In this document: positions 15,323 to 23,241 of the stretch, piece by piece | How the letters are laid out: the number at the start of each line of letters is the position of its first letter | Position numbering within the stretch: position 1 is the stretch's first letter | From: an uncultured Selenomonadales bacterium | GTDB taxonomy: Bacteria > Bacillota > Negativicutes > Selenomonadales > Selenomonadaceae | DNA: 34,011 bases | Assembly (NCBI GenBank): GCA_937877565.1 | Contig: CALFJB010000097.1 | Span: 1-34,011, forward strand | Direction of reading: 5' to 3' | Position numbers and translations under genes: made by a program | Notes under the pieces: generated by a model | What the model was told of the DNA's origin: nothing | Database searches by the model: none | What the model saw: only the letters and a program-made list of their open reading frames with translations

Positions 15323-17464
15323 TTATTGACAAGTTGCAACTTCGTCAAGGGCTTCTGCATCGCCGCATTTATCCATTGTAACCATTTGACCGCTTGTCAG
15401 AATAACCATAACCGCGTCGCTTGCTGCATTCTTCTTGACATAGTCAAGATCAAATTCCATAAGCAAGTCGCCTTTCTTGACTTTGTCGCCGTCTTTAACG
15501 TAAGTCTTAAAGCCTTGACCGTTAAGTTTGACAGTGTCAACGCCGGCATGGAAGAGAATTTCAATACCTTCTTCAGTCTTGAATCCAATAGCGTGGTTAG
15601 TTGGGAATACCATCATAATTTCGCCGTCAGCAGGAGCAACCAATTTACCTTCAGTAGGTTCAACTACAAAGCCGTCGCCCATAGCTTTAATCGCAAATGC
15701 AGGATCGGGAGATTCGCACATTGGATGAACTGAACCGTTACAAGGTGAGCAAAGTTTAACTTTTTCAGCGGGAGCCGCCGCAACAGCCGCACCGCCGCCG
15801 GCACTTGCTGCAGGAGCTGCGCCCGCGCCTTCGTCCATAGGAGCACGATTTGCAAGATATTCTTCTAAGTCAGCTTTAATAACAGCAACTTTAGGACCAT
15901 AGATAACTTGAACGCCGGTACCTTTGATAATGACGCCGACCGCGCCGGTTGCCTTCAAAAGTGCCTCGTCAACAATGCTTGAATCTTGAACTGTACAACG
16001 CAAACGCGTCGCGCAGCAGTCAACTGAAGTAATATTTTTCTTACTACCAAGAGCGCGTGCAATAGCTGAATTTAATTCATCAGCACCGCCTGCGCCGCCA
16101 GCTCCACCTGCGCCACCGGCTTTTTTAGCTTGATAATCGGCTTTGCTGTAGAGTTTAGTTTCTTGACCTTCGTCTTCACGACCAGGAGTTTTGAAATTAA
16201 ACTTCATAATCAAGAATCTGAAGGAGAAGTAATACAAGAAGAAGTATACAACGCCGCACGGGATAAGTAACATCCAGCTTGTCTTATCATTACCCTGCAA
16301 AATACCAAAAATTGTGAAGTCAAGCAGACCTGCGGAGAATGTTAAACCAATACCAATTCCGAGTGCCTGCGCGACAACGTAAGATGTAGCCGCCAAGAAA
16401 ACTTGTACACCGAAAAGCAAAGGAGCAACAAACAAGAATGAAAATTCGATAGGTTCAGTAATACCTGTTAAGAATGAAGTTAAAGCCGCTGAAAGGAGCA
16501 AGCCGCCTGCAGTCTTTTTGTTTTCAGGTTTTGCACAATGATACATAGCCAAAGCCGCACCAGGTAAACCGAACATCATGAACATAAATTCGCCTGTGAA
16601 GAAACGGGTATAATCTGTGTTGAAGTGAACGGTATTAGGATCAGCCAATTCAGCGAAAACGATATTTTGTGCGCCTTGTACAAGGTGACCGTTAATCATT
16701 TCGCTACCGCCCATAGCTGTTTGCCAGAACGGGAGATAAAATACGTGATGAAGACCGAAAGGAATTAAACTACGTTTTACAATACCGAAGAGGAATGTTC
16801 CAAAGTAACCTGCACTTGCAACAAAGTCGCCAATAGCGAAAATACCTTGTTGAACAACAGGCCAAATGAAAGTCATTGCGATACCGACAAACATATAAAC
16901 AACGGTTGAAATAATTGGGATAAAACGAGAACCGCCAAAGAATGAGAGCGCGTCAGGTAAAACAATCTTATGGAAGCGGTTATGAAGAATCGAAACACCA
17001 ATACCAACTACGATACCACCAAAAACGCCCATTTGAAGTGACAGGATACCGCAGCTGTAATCGATTGTACCGGCGATAACATCAGGAGCTACTGCACCAT
17101 CAACAATTTTACCGGTAATTTCGAGCATTGCATTACAAGCTGTGTGCATTACAAAGAATGCAATCATAGCCGCCAACGCTGCGACTTCCTTTTCTGCCTG
17201 CGCCATACCAATAGCGACGCCGACAGCAAAAATTAGTGGCAAGTTACCAAAAATAACGCCGCCCGTTTTACTCATAATAGTGAGCAGCATATTCATGGTA
17301 GTGCCGGGCCCGAACATCGATTCAAGATTGTAAGTTGCAATCGTTGTTGGATTGGTAAACGATGCGCCGAGACCCAATAAAAGACCTGCGATTGGCAATA
17401 CTGCAACCGGCAACATAAAGCTTCGACCGACGCGCTGCAGTACGCTAAAAATCTCGTCTTTCAT
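15323..17464 (-). CDS. PTS transporter EIICBA, glucose/N-acetylglucosamine family
   Basis: A 713-residue phosphotransferase-system permease that imports and phosphorylates a hexose. EIIC (about 1-400) begins with FSVLQRVGRSFMLPVAVLPIAGLLLGLG and contains MMFGLPGAALAMYHCA and LTGITEPIEFSFLF. A GGAGGAGGAGGA linker leads to EIIB (about 455-530) with the phospho-cysteine in DCCATRLRC (about 483). An Ala-rich linker leads to EIIA (about 570-713) with VFPTNHAIGF and the phospho-histidine in LFHAGVDTVKL (about 639). Start ATG 17464 follows AGGGTGG. It has its own promoter and terminator and stands alone. The sequence cannot clearly separate glucose (PtsG) from N-acetylglucosamine (NagE) specificity. 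No antiterminator gene is nearby. Confidence 0.92.
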   Translation of the reverse strand: MKDEIFSVLQRVGRSFMLPVAVLPIAGLLLGLGASFTNPTTIATYNLESMFGPGTTMNMLLTIMSKTGGVIFGNLPLIFAVGVAIGMAQAEKEVAALAAMIAFFVMHTACNAMLEITGKIVDGAVAPDVIAGTIDYSCGILSLQMGVFGGIVVGIGVSILHNRFHKIVLPDALSFFGGSRFIPIISTVVYMFVGIAMTFIWPVVQQGIFAIGDFVASAGYFGTFLFGIVKRSLIPFGLHHVFYLPFWQTAMGGSEMINGHLVQGAQNIVFAELADPNTVHFNTDYTRFFTGEFMFMMFGLPGAALAMYHCAKPENKKTAGGLLLSAALTSFLTGITEPIEFSFLFVAPLLFGVQVFLAATSYVVAQALGIGIGLTFSAGLLDFTIFGILQGNDKTSWMLLIPCGVVYFFLYYFSFRFLIMKFNFKTPGREDEGQETKLYSKADYQAKKAGGAGGAGGAGGADELNSAIARALGSKKNITSVDCCATRLRCTVQDSSIVDEALLKATGAVGVIIKGTGVQVIYGPKVAVIKADLEEYLANRAPMDEGAGAAPAASAGGGAAVAAAPAEKVKLCSPCNGSVHPMCESPDPAFAIKAMGDGFVVEPTEGKLVAPADGEIMMVFPTNHAIGFKTEEGIEILFHAGVDTVKLNGQGFKTYVKDGDKVKKGDLLMEFDLDYVKKNAASDAVMVILTSGQMVTMDKCGDAEALDEVATCQ

Positions 17465-17544
17465 AGAGAGAACCACCCTTTCTTAAAAAATTTTTTTGTA
17501 TTTAAGCCTGCGCCTAAATCCGAAGTTATAAAAACTCACTGAGG

Positions 17545-17573
17545 ATTATACAATGAATTTCTTATGTTGTCTA
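17545..17573 (-). promoter_or_regulatory. Promoter of the PTS gene
   Basis: Read on the minus strand: TAGACA (17568-17573), 17 bases, TATAAT (17545-17550), one mismatch from the housekeeping consensus. The start of transcription would be near 17538, leaving a leader of about 70 bases. Confidence 0.7.
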
Positions 17574-17610
17574 ATCTTTTTTTAATTTCTAAAGGATTAA
17601 ATTTTAAAAT

Positions 17611-17634
17611 AAAAAACGCCGCCACGAAGACGGC
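17611..17634 (-). terminator. Terminator of the chemoreceptor gene
   Basis: On the minus strand GCCGTC and GGCGGC (17618-17634) form a 6-bp stem with a TTCGT loop, followed by six T (17611-17616). It is 20 bp past the chemoreceptor stop. Confidence 0.8.
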
Positions 17635-17654
17635 AAATAAAATTTTTTCTGATA

Positions 17655-19391
17655 TTAAATTTTAAATTCGTGAACGGTATTTTCAAGGTTTTTAGCTAAA
17701 TCTGTAAGGGAGCCGCTATTTTCAAAAATTTCAACAACGCTCATAGATTGTTCGCCGGTTGCCATTGAAATTTCTTCCATTTTTGACGCAATGTCAACCG
17801 ACATATTAGAAATTTTTTCGGTACGCTGTACAATATCTTCAATCGGCGCACGCATACTGTTAATCAGTTTCATAACTTGTTCAGAATTTTCTTCGGCAAT
17901 TTTAATCATATTAACAATTTCGCTAAAAGAATTGCCGGTAGATTCAACATTGCCGCGCCCTTCGTCAACTTTCTTTGACGCCGCGTTCATAGTTTCGACG
18001 GCGTTTTCAGTTGTCTTTTGAATGGTTTTAATAATATCTGCAATTTGTTGAGCGGAGGCTTGAGAATTTTCGGCAAGTTTTCTGACTTCATCAGCAACGA
18101 CGGTAAAGCCGCGCCCGTGTTCACCTGCGCGAGCCGCCTCAATCGCCGCGTTTAACGCAAGCAAATTCGTTTGGTCTGCGATATTTGAAATGACTTCGAC
18201 GATTGAGCCAATTTCTTTGGAATTTTCGCCCAATTCCTCAACAATTTTTGAAGATTCAGCGACGGCTTGAGCAATTTCATTCATTTGGCGGACGGTTGCA
18301 ACCGCAGTTTCATTACCTTTGGCGGCGTTTTCTAAAGTGCGTTGAACACTTTCTAAACCGGCTTTCATTGCAACGATAGATTTTTCAATGCTCTGTTCCA
18401 TATTTTTAACGCGTTCTTCAGTTTCGCTGATGTCTGATTTTTGCGCGTCGGTATTATCAGCCGCACTTGTAACAGACATTGCTACATTTTGTACAAGGTC
18501 GCCGGTTTTATTTATGTTTACAGTCATTTTATCTGCGCTGTCTGAAACTTGCGTTGCGGCTTGCTGAACTTCGCCCAATGCTGTCCTCATATGTTTCATA
18601 ACTGAATTAAATTGCGTGGCGATTGTTCCAAATTCATCTGAAGTTTCAATTTTAATATCGTGTGACAAATCGCCCTGCGCGGCTTTTTCTGTAACCGTAA
18701 CAATTTTATCGACGGAATTTTTAATATCTCTAACCAAAACGTAGACGATAAACAAAATGAACGCCAACATTGCGGCAATTAAAAGCCCCATAATATGAAC
18801 CAAATCTGCGAAACCGGAAAATTGTTTTTCTGAAGTTTCAACAGCTTTTTCTAATCCTTCGTTGCAGGATTCTAAATCTGCTTTAATTGAATCGTAAATT
18901 GCGTCGTAAGCTTTATCAACTTCGCTATCCATATACGCCACACTTTCAGCGCGGTTATTGGTTGAAACTAAACTTTCAAGTTGTGCAACTTTGGATTTAT
19001 AATTTTGCCAAAGTACAATTTCATCGTTCAAAATTTTTAAATCGCCTTGCCGCTCCTCTTCGTCGTCGTAGTCGCTGGCTTCCAAAACTTTTTTGTAATT
19101 TTCAAAACCCGCGTCAATATCCTGCAAATTTTTATCAAGTTTTGCACGCCACGTCGAATTTTGATCTGTTCCCGCCGTGTTAATCAGAAAATAGGCGTTT
19201 CGCTGACAATCTGAAATATTGCCGGAAATTTCGGTTACCGTGAAATTTGAGTTGAGCCAATCGCGGACATTTGCGCTTTCGCCGCTTAAACTATTGAAGT
19301 AGTACAAGATGAACAAGCCAAACAGAGAAATCATCACAAAGACCGTACCAAATGCGCCGATTAATTTTTGAGTTACCGAAAGTTTTGACAT
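17655..19391 (-). CDS. Methyl-accepting chemotaxis protein
   Basis: A 578-residue transmembrane chemoreceptor. A first membrane helix (about 12-32) is followed by an extracytoplasmic helical-bundle sensor (about 35-185, 4HB type, with NSTWRAKLDKNLQDIDAGFENY), a second helix (about 192-215), a HAMP linker (VRDIKNSVDKIVTVTEKAAQ) and the long cytoplasmic signalling coiled coil. The hairpin tip EAARAGEHGRGFTVVADEVR and LAENSQASAQQIADII identify the CheA/CheW-binding region. The protein ends without a CheR-tethering pentapeptide. ATG 19391 follows GAGGTG. It has its own terminator. The ligand cannot be inferred. A chemoreceptor fits with the flagellar cluster 3 kb away. Confidence 0.94.
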   Translation of the reverse strand: MSKLSVTQKLIGAFGTVFVMISLFGLFILYYFNSLSGESANVRDWLNSNFTVTEISGNISDCQRNAYFLINTAGTDQNSTWRAKLDKNLQDIDAGFENYKKVLEASDYDDEEERQGDLKILNDEIVLWQNYKSKVAQLESLVSTNNRAESVAYMDSEVDKAYDAIYDSIKADLESCNEGLEKAVETSEKQFSGFADLVHIMGLLIAAMLAFILFIVYVLVRDIKNSVDKIVTVTEKAAQGDLSHDIKIETSDEFGTIATQFNSVMKHMRTALGEVQQAATQVSDSADKMTVNINKTGDLVQNVAMSVTSAADNTDAQKSDISETEERVKNMEQSIEKSIVAMKAGLESVQRTLENAAKGNETAVATVRQMNEIAQAVAESSKIVEELGENSKEIGSIVEVISNIADQTNLLALNAAIEAARAGEHGRGFTVVADEVRKLAENSQASAQQIADIIKTIQKTTENAVETMNAASKKVDEGRGNVESTGNSFSEIVNMIKIAEENSEQVMKLINSMRAPIEDIVQRTEKISNMSVDIASKMEEISMATGEQSMSVVEIFENSGSLTDLAKNLENTVHEFKI

Positions 19392-19574
19392 GGTAAACAC
19401 CTCATTTATATTTTTTTGGGGTGTGACGCGTTATAAAAAAATTTCTGTAACAAGCCGCGCTTAACTTCGCGCAGTTTTCCTATTAATTCGTTTCTATCAA
19501 AATTATTTTATCGAAAATGCTGAAGTACTCCCCTAATTTTTCCATCTGAAAATTTTTTACCGTCGTGATATAAA

Positions 19575-20768
19575 TTATTTTCTCAAGATATGTTTTTGCA
19601 TTTTAAAAAGCAGGTCGTTAAAATCTTTTTCGCGTTCCTCAATAATTGCGCTGTAATCGCGGCTGTCTCCTAAGTACGCCAAAAGACTATGGCGGCGCAA
19701 ATCGTTAAACTGATTGTAAATTTCAACCGGAATATTAATATTTCTGTCTTCGATAAACGCCATAATTTCATTCATTGAAAAATTGAAAAGCGGCTCCGCC
19801 CAATGCATTAAAAAGGCGCGATCTTCAATTTTATTGCACTCAAAAATAACTTCCTGCAAATTGCGCTGAAAATCTTCGGTAACTTTGTAAAATTCGCTTT
19901 CAGTTGCAAATTTTTCCTGCAACTCGTTGCCTTTCTGCGCAGAAATTTTTTGATAAATAATGTGGCGTTCATTCAAATAGAAGTTGTCCACGTCTACTTT
20001 GTATTCAGTTAAAATTTCCAAAACTTTAATGGCAAGATCGCCCAAATTTCTCTCTAAACCGAATTCAATCAACGGCAAAAATTTTTTTTCAATGGCAAAA
20101 CGCACCTTTTGCCAATCGTCGTACCACTTGTTATAATTTTCAATGTAGATATGATGCTTTTTGCAAACTTGTTCCAACTTACCGCGCGAATTCAACCTGA
20201 AATAATTATAATCGTCGTTCCAATCCATTAAATTTTCAACAACCGCCGTTACAAAATGCTTATTTTCGACGAAGAAATTTATTTTACTCTGCGCGTCCAA
20301 AATAATTTCAGCAAGATTTTCAGTAAGAAATTCAAAACTTACGCGGGGAGCATTTTCAATTTTTTCAAGTTCGATCAACGAATTTTTAAAGTGGTTAGCC
20401 TCGTAAATACGCGCCGCCAATTCATCAGCCTGCACCTTTACAGATAAAATTTCTTCTTTGGCGTCGTTAGTGTTGACTGTAAAACGGCGCGCCAAAACTT
20501 TTTGCCTTTCTTCCAGTAAAGCATTTTCGTCCTTCGTCAAATATTTCTTAATTGTATAATTTTCGCTAATTTCCTGCGTAATTTTGGAAATTTCGGAAAT
20601 AATTTCGTCCTTCGCGTTTTCGTAGTCTTGCAACAGGGTAATCATTTCATTTGTTACGCTCAAAACGGCTTTATAATATTTTATTGGAGATTTATTAATA
20701 GCCGCCGTGTCGTACTTCGCAATAATTGCCGCCAAGTCTACAGGAATTTCAACATTTTGATTATTCAT
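19575..20768 (-). CDS. Unrecognised coiled-coil protein coupled to the decarboxylase gene
   Basis: A 397-residue soluble protein I cannot place in a family. It has no signal peptide or membrane segment. Residues about 35-135 are strongly charged and likely coiled coil (many Glu/Lys/Ile heptads). A central region (about 170-235) is rich in aromatic residues (DWNDDYNYFRLNSRG, ENYNKWYDDWQKVRF). The C-terminal half looks all-helical, with FNDLRRHSLLAYLGDSRDYSA near 360-380. The ATG at 20768 directly follows the decarboxylase stop codon (TGA-ATG), and GGAGG lies about 7 bases upstream inside the decarboxylase gene, so the two are almost surely co-translated. Composition is like that of its neighbours. 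An accessory or scaffolding role to the decarboxylase is possible but unproven. Confidence 0.85.
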   Translation of the reverse strand: MNNQNVEIPVDLAAIIAKYDTAAINKSPIKYYKAVLSVTNEMITLLQDYENAKDEIISEISKITQEISENYTIKKYLTKDENALLEERQKVLARRFTVNTNDAKEEILSVKVQADELAARIYEANHFKNSLIELEKIENAPRVSFEFLTENLAEIILDAQSKINFFVENKHFVTAVVENLMDWNDDYNYFRLNSRGKLEQVCKKHHIYIENYNKWYDDWQKVRFAIEKKFLPLIEFGLERNLGDLAIKVLEILTEYKVDVDNFYLNERHIIYQKISAQKGNELQEKFATESEFYKVTEDFQRNLQEVIFECNKIEDRAFLMHWAEPLFNFSMNEIMAFIEDRNINIPVEIYNQFNDLRRHSLLAYLGDSRDYSAIIEEREKDFNDLLFKMQKHILRK

Positions 20769-22205
20769 TCAGAATCCTCCAAAAATATTAATTTTGTTTA
20801 AATTTACGTCCGCCGCGCCGATAATTCGCCCCCCAATTTCTTTTTGTTCGCTGATAAAATTCAAAATTTGCGGGGTAATAACTTCGCCGGGATTTAAAAT
20901 TGGAATACCCGGCGGATAGAAAGTAATTTCCTCTGCGCAGATTTTACCGATGCAATTTTCAATTTCCACAGCTTTACTTTCAGCGAAAAAAACTTCACGC
21001 GGTGAAATTTCTGATTGTGTAATTTCGTTAGGAATGGCGATTAACCTTTCAGACTTAGAAAAAAATTTTTTTTTAGTATCTAAACTTTTCAGCGCGTCAA
21101 CTAACTTTTCAATCGTCGCGCAGGTGTCGGCGTAGGTTATCAAAAATAATAAATTTGCGGCGTCTGAAAGTTCACACTGAATTTTAAATTTGTGGCGAAG
21201 AATTTTTTCAGCGTCAATTCCGGTTAATCCCAAATTTTCAACGTTCACAGTAACTTTTGTTAAATCCATTTCAAAATTTGGTACGGCGTCAAAAGTTTTC
21301 AAGCCGTCGATTAAATTTATTTCTGCGCGAAGATTTTTAGAAAGTTGTACAGCCTGCGAAATTTTTTCAGGACTTTCTTGCATTTGGAGGCGTGCAATAT
21401 CCAAAGACGCAAGCAACAAATAATTTGGGCTGGTAGATTGTAAAAGGCTTGCAGCGCGGCGGACTTTTTTAGAATCGAAATTTTTTACAAGCAACATTGA
21501 AGTTTGAGTGAGTGAGCCCAAAATTTTATGTGTAGACTGCGCGGCTAAATCTGCGCCCGCGTCCATCGCCGAAATTGGCAACTCTTGAGAAAATTTTAAA
21601 TGTGCGCCGTGAGCTTCATCAACTAAAAGCAACATTCCTGCCGCGTGTAAAATTTCTGCGATTTTTTGAACGTCAGCCGCCACGCCGTAATAATTCGGTG
21701 AAGTCAAAATTAACGCCCGCGCCGTTGGAAATTTTTTAATTGCAATTTTCAAAGTTTCTACTGAAATATTTAGCGGTATTTGCAATTCGTTTGAAAATTC
21801 GACAGGCAAATAAATTGGAATTGCGCCGGATAAAATTAACCCCGCCATAACCGAACGATGAGAATTGCGCGGAACAAAAACTAAATCGCCCGCTTTAAGC
21901 GTTGCAAGAATCATAGTTTGAATCGCGCAGGTTGTCCCGTTGATAATAAAAAGGCAGTCATCAGCATTGAAAAGTTTTGCGGCTAAATTTTCAGCATCTT
22001 TAATGCAAGTGCGCGGGCTGTGCAAGTCGTCCAATTCTTCCATCAGTGAAACTTCCTGCCTTAAACCTTCAGCCGTTATCAAATTTTTTAAAAGTGAATG
22101 TGCGCCCAAACCCTGTTTGTGTCCCGGCGTATGAAAAGCAAGTGCGCCGTCATTTGAATAATTTTGCATTGCCGTTGCAAGCGGTGCATTTGAAATTTTT
22201 TCCAA
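20769..22205 (-). CDS. Orn/Lys/Arg decarboxylase-family PLP enzyme, short form
   Basis: A 478-residue fold-type I pyridoxal-phosphate enzyme of the Orn/Lys/Arg decarboxylase family, short form as in Bacillus SpeA/YaaO. Visible features are the N-terminal FHTPGHKQG (about 24-32), the loop INGTTCAIQTMI, the cofactor-contacting DEAHGAH (196-202), the Schiff-base lysine K227 in STHKILGSLTQ, and the small C-terminal domain with YPPGIPILNPGE. It probably makes agmatine, cadaverine or putrescine; substrate cannot be chosen. The start is TTG at 22205, preceded by AAGGAG at 8 bases. It heads a two-gene unit with an unknown coiled-coil protein; in Bacillus the neighbour is usually thymidylate kinase. 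Confidence 0.88.
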   Translation of the reverse strand: MEKISNAPLATAMQNYSNDGALAFHTPGHKQGLGAHSLLKNLITAEGLRQEVSLMEELDDLHSPRTCIKDAENLAAKLFNADDCLFIINGTTCAIQTMILATLKAGDLVFVPRNSHRSVMAGLILSGAIPIYLPVEFSNELQIPLNISVETLKIAIKKFPTARALILTSPNYYGVAADVQKIAEILHAAGMLLLVDEAHGAHLKFSQELPISAMDAGADLAAQSTHKILGSLTQTSMLLVKNFDSKKVRRAASLLQSTSPNYLLLASLDIARLQMQESPEKISQAVQLSKNLRAEINLIDGLKTFDAVPNFEMDLTKVTVNVENLGLTGIDAEKILRHKFKIQCELSDAANLLFLITYADTCATIEKLVDALKSLDTKKKFFSKSERLIAIPNEITQSEISPREVFFAESKAVEIENCIGKICAEEITFYPPGIPILNPGEVITPQILNFISEQKEIGGRIIGAADVNLNKINIFGGF

Positions 22206-22257
22206 ATTTAAATCTCCTTACAAAAAATAAATCTTGACTAAGAACGATAAAACTAGA

Positions 22258-22325
22258 AGCCGTCAAGGATGACGGCTCGTCAACCCGCCGCGCGCAGGTC
22301 GCGTGATGCGACCGCACTTGCGCGG
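22258..22325. repeat. GC-rich nested hairpins
   Basis: In an AT-rich region, AGCCGTC (22258-22264) pairs with GACGGCT (22271-22277). Next to it GGTCGC (22297-22302) pairs with GCGACC (22308-22313) and is enclosed by CGCGCA/TGCGCG (22291-22296, 22319-22324). The cluster looks like an intergenic REP/BIME-type element. It lies upstream of the decarboxylase gene. Confidence 0.55.
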
Positions 22326-22328
22326 CTG

Positions 22329-22378
22329 TTTCTTTCTTTGCAAGGCGTTTCTTTCTTTGCGCCAAAGAAAGAAATGCC
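22329..22378. repeat. REP-like palindrome with TTTCTTTCTTTG words
   Basis: TTTCTTTCTTTG occurs at 22329-22340 and again at 22348-22359. The second copy pairs with CAAAGAAAGAAA at 22363-22374 across a 3-base loop, and GGCG/TGCC extends the stem to 16 pairs with one wobble. GCGTTTCTTT is shared with the palindrome at 1-46. Confidence 0.65.
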
Positions 22379-22412
22379 GTTTTAAATATAAAAAATTAAA
22401 CAAAAAACTAAA

Positions 22413-22444
22413 TAAAAAAAAGAGCCGGAAAAATTTCCCGACTC
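22413..22444 (-). terminator. Terminator of the flagellar operon
   Basis: On the minus strand GAGTCGG (22438-22444) pairs with CCGGCTC (22422-22428), with one T-G wobble, and is followed by a run of eight T. It lies 14 bp past the fliT-like stop codon and marks the 3' end of the motility operon. Confidence 0.8.
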
Positions 22445-22458
22445 CAAATTTTCAAAAA

Positions 22459-22809
22459 TTAATATTTTCGATTAAAAGCGACACTTGAACGCCCGAGCAG
22501 TGAATTTCCCAAATCATAGGAGCGGACGACGCTATTTTGACGCCGCGATTTATTGAGCCACGCCCGCGCCTTGTACATTACTTCTTTATCAAGCGTTTTA
22601 ATTTCTTCGGCAATGGCTTTAAATTCCTCAAGTTGGCGGTAGTCTTTGGAAGGCAACGCCTCAATTTTTTCAATCAGCTGTGAACGTTGCGGAACCAACT
22701 CAAGGAAAGTATCAATATCTTGCCGGTCGATAAATTTCAGCAATTCCTTTGTAAGGGACAAATACGTTTTCCAAAGGTCTCTGGCGTCTGCCGTTACGTC
22801 ATCTGCCAT
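22459..22809 (-). CDS. fliT: FliT-like flagellar chaperone
   Basis: A 116-residue, highly charged all-helical protein with no membrane segment. In Bacillota the gene after fliS is usually fliT, a small chaperone for the filament cap protein FliD, and this gene fits by place, size and helical pattern (YLSLTKELLKFIDRQDIDTFLELVPQRSQLIEKIEAL). FliT proteins diverge strongly, so no residue-level motif clinches it. The C-terminal tail (SRRQNSVVRSYDLGNSLLGR) is basic. It starts 3 bp after the fliS stop, with AAGGTG overlapping the fliS end, so it is co-translated. Call rests mainly on context. Confidence 0.7.
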   Translation of the reverse strand: MADDVTADARDLWKTYLSLTKELLKFIDRQDIDTFLELVPQRSQLIEKIEALPSKDYRQLEEFKAIAEEIKTLDKEVMYKARAWLNKSRRQNSVVRSYDLGNSLLGRSSVAFNRKY

Positions 22810-22812
22810 AAT

Positions 22813-23208
22813 TTACACCTTCTTTTTGGCTTGAGCGCGTTCGATACGTGCCTTTTTCATTGCCTCCGCCCACGCGTCGCGCAGTTCTGAAATAATTTCC
22901 CGCGCCTCGTTCAATTTTGAAGTATCGCTTTTCATATTGCCTTCAACAAGTCTGTCGTAAACGTAATTGTACAACGGAAGCAGTTGATGCGAAATTTCAT
23001 AATCCATATTCAGCGTTACGCGAAATTCTGAAATGATACGCTGCGCCTTTTGCAATAAAGTATTGGCTTCTTCGTATTTTTTTTCTTCTACAGCAACAGT
23101 GCCTTCTTCGATAAATTTCAAACAGCCGTTATAAAGCATAAGCGTCAACTGCTCAGGCGGCGCATTTAAAACTTGTTGCCGTCTGTATTCTTCCGCCGCA
23201 TTTAACAT
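22813..23208 (-). CDS. fliS: Flagellin export chaperone FliS
   Basis: A 131-residue helical cytosolic chaperone that binds the C-terminus of flagellin and keeps it unfolded until export. Recognisable FliS features are the N-terminal EEYRRQQVLNAPPEQLTLMLYNGCLKFI, the central KAQRIISEFRVTLNMDYEISHQLLPLYNYVYDRL and the ending region LREAWAEAM-like (LRDAWAEAMKKAR). The length is standard. It lies between fliD and a fliT-like gene on the same strand. Flagellin itself is not encoded in this window. Confidence 0.95.
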   Translation of the reverse strand: MLNAAEEYRRQQVLNAPPEQLTLMLYNGCLKFIEEGTVAVEEKKYEEANTLLQKAQRIISEFRVTLNMDYEISHQLLPLYNYVYDRLVEGNMKSDTSKLNEAREIISELRDAWAEAMKKARIERAQAKKKV

Positions 23209-23241
23209 ATCGGCATCAGCCCCTTCCGCTAAAATTTTGTA

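Noticed and set aside
19392..19574. Sigma-28 promoter for the chemoreceptor
   Set aside because: A TAAA-15-ACGAATTA candidate matches only half of the -10 consensus; not strong enough to list.
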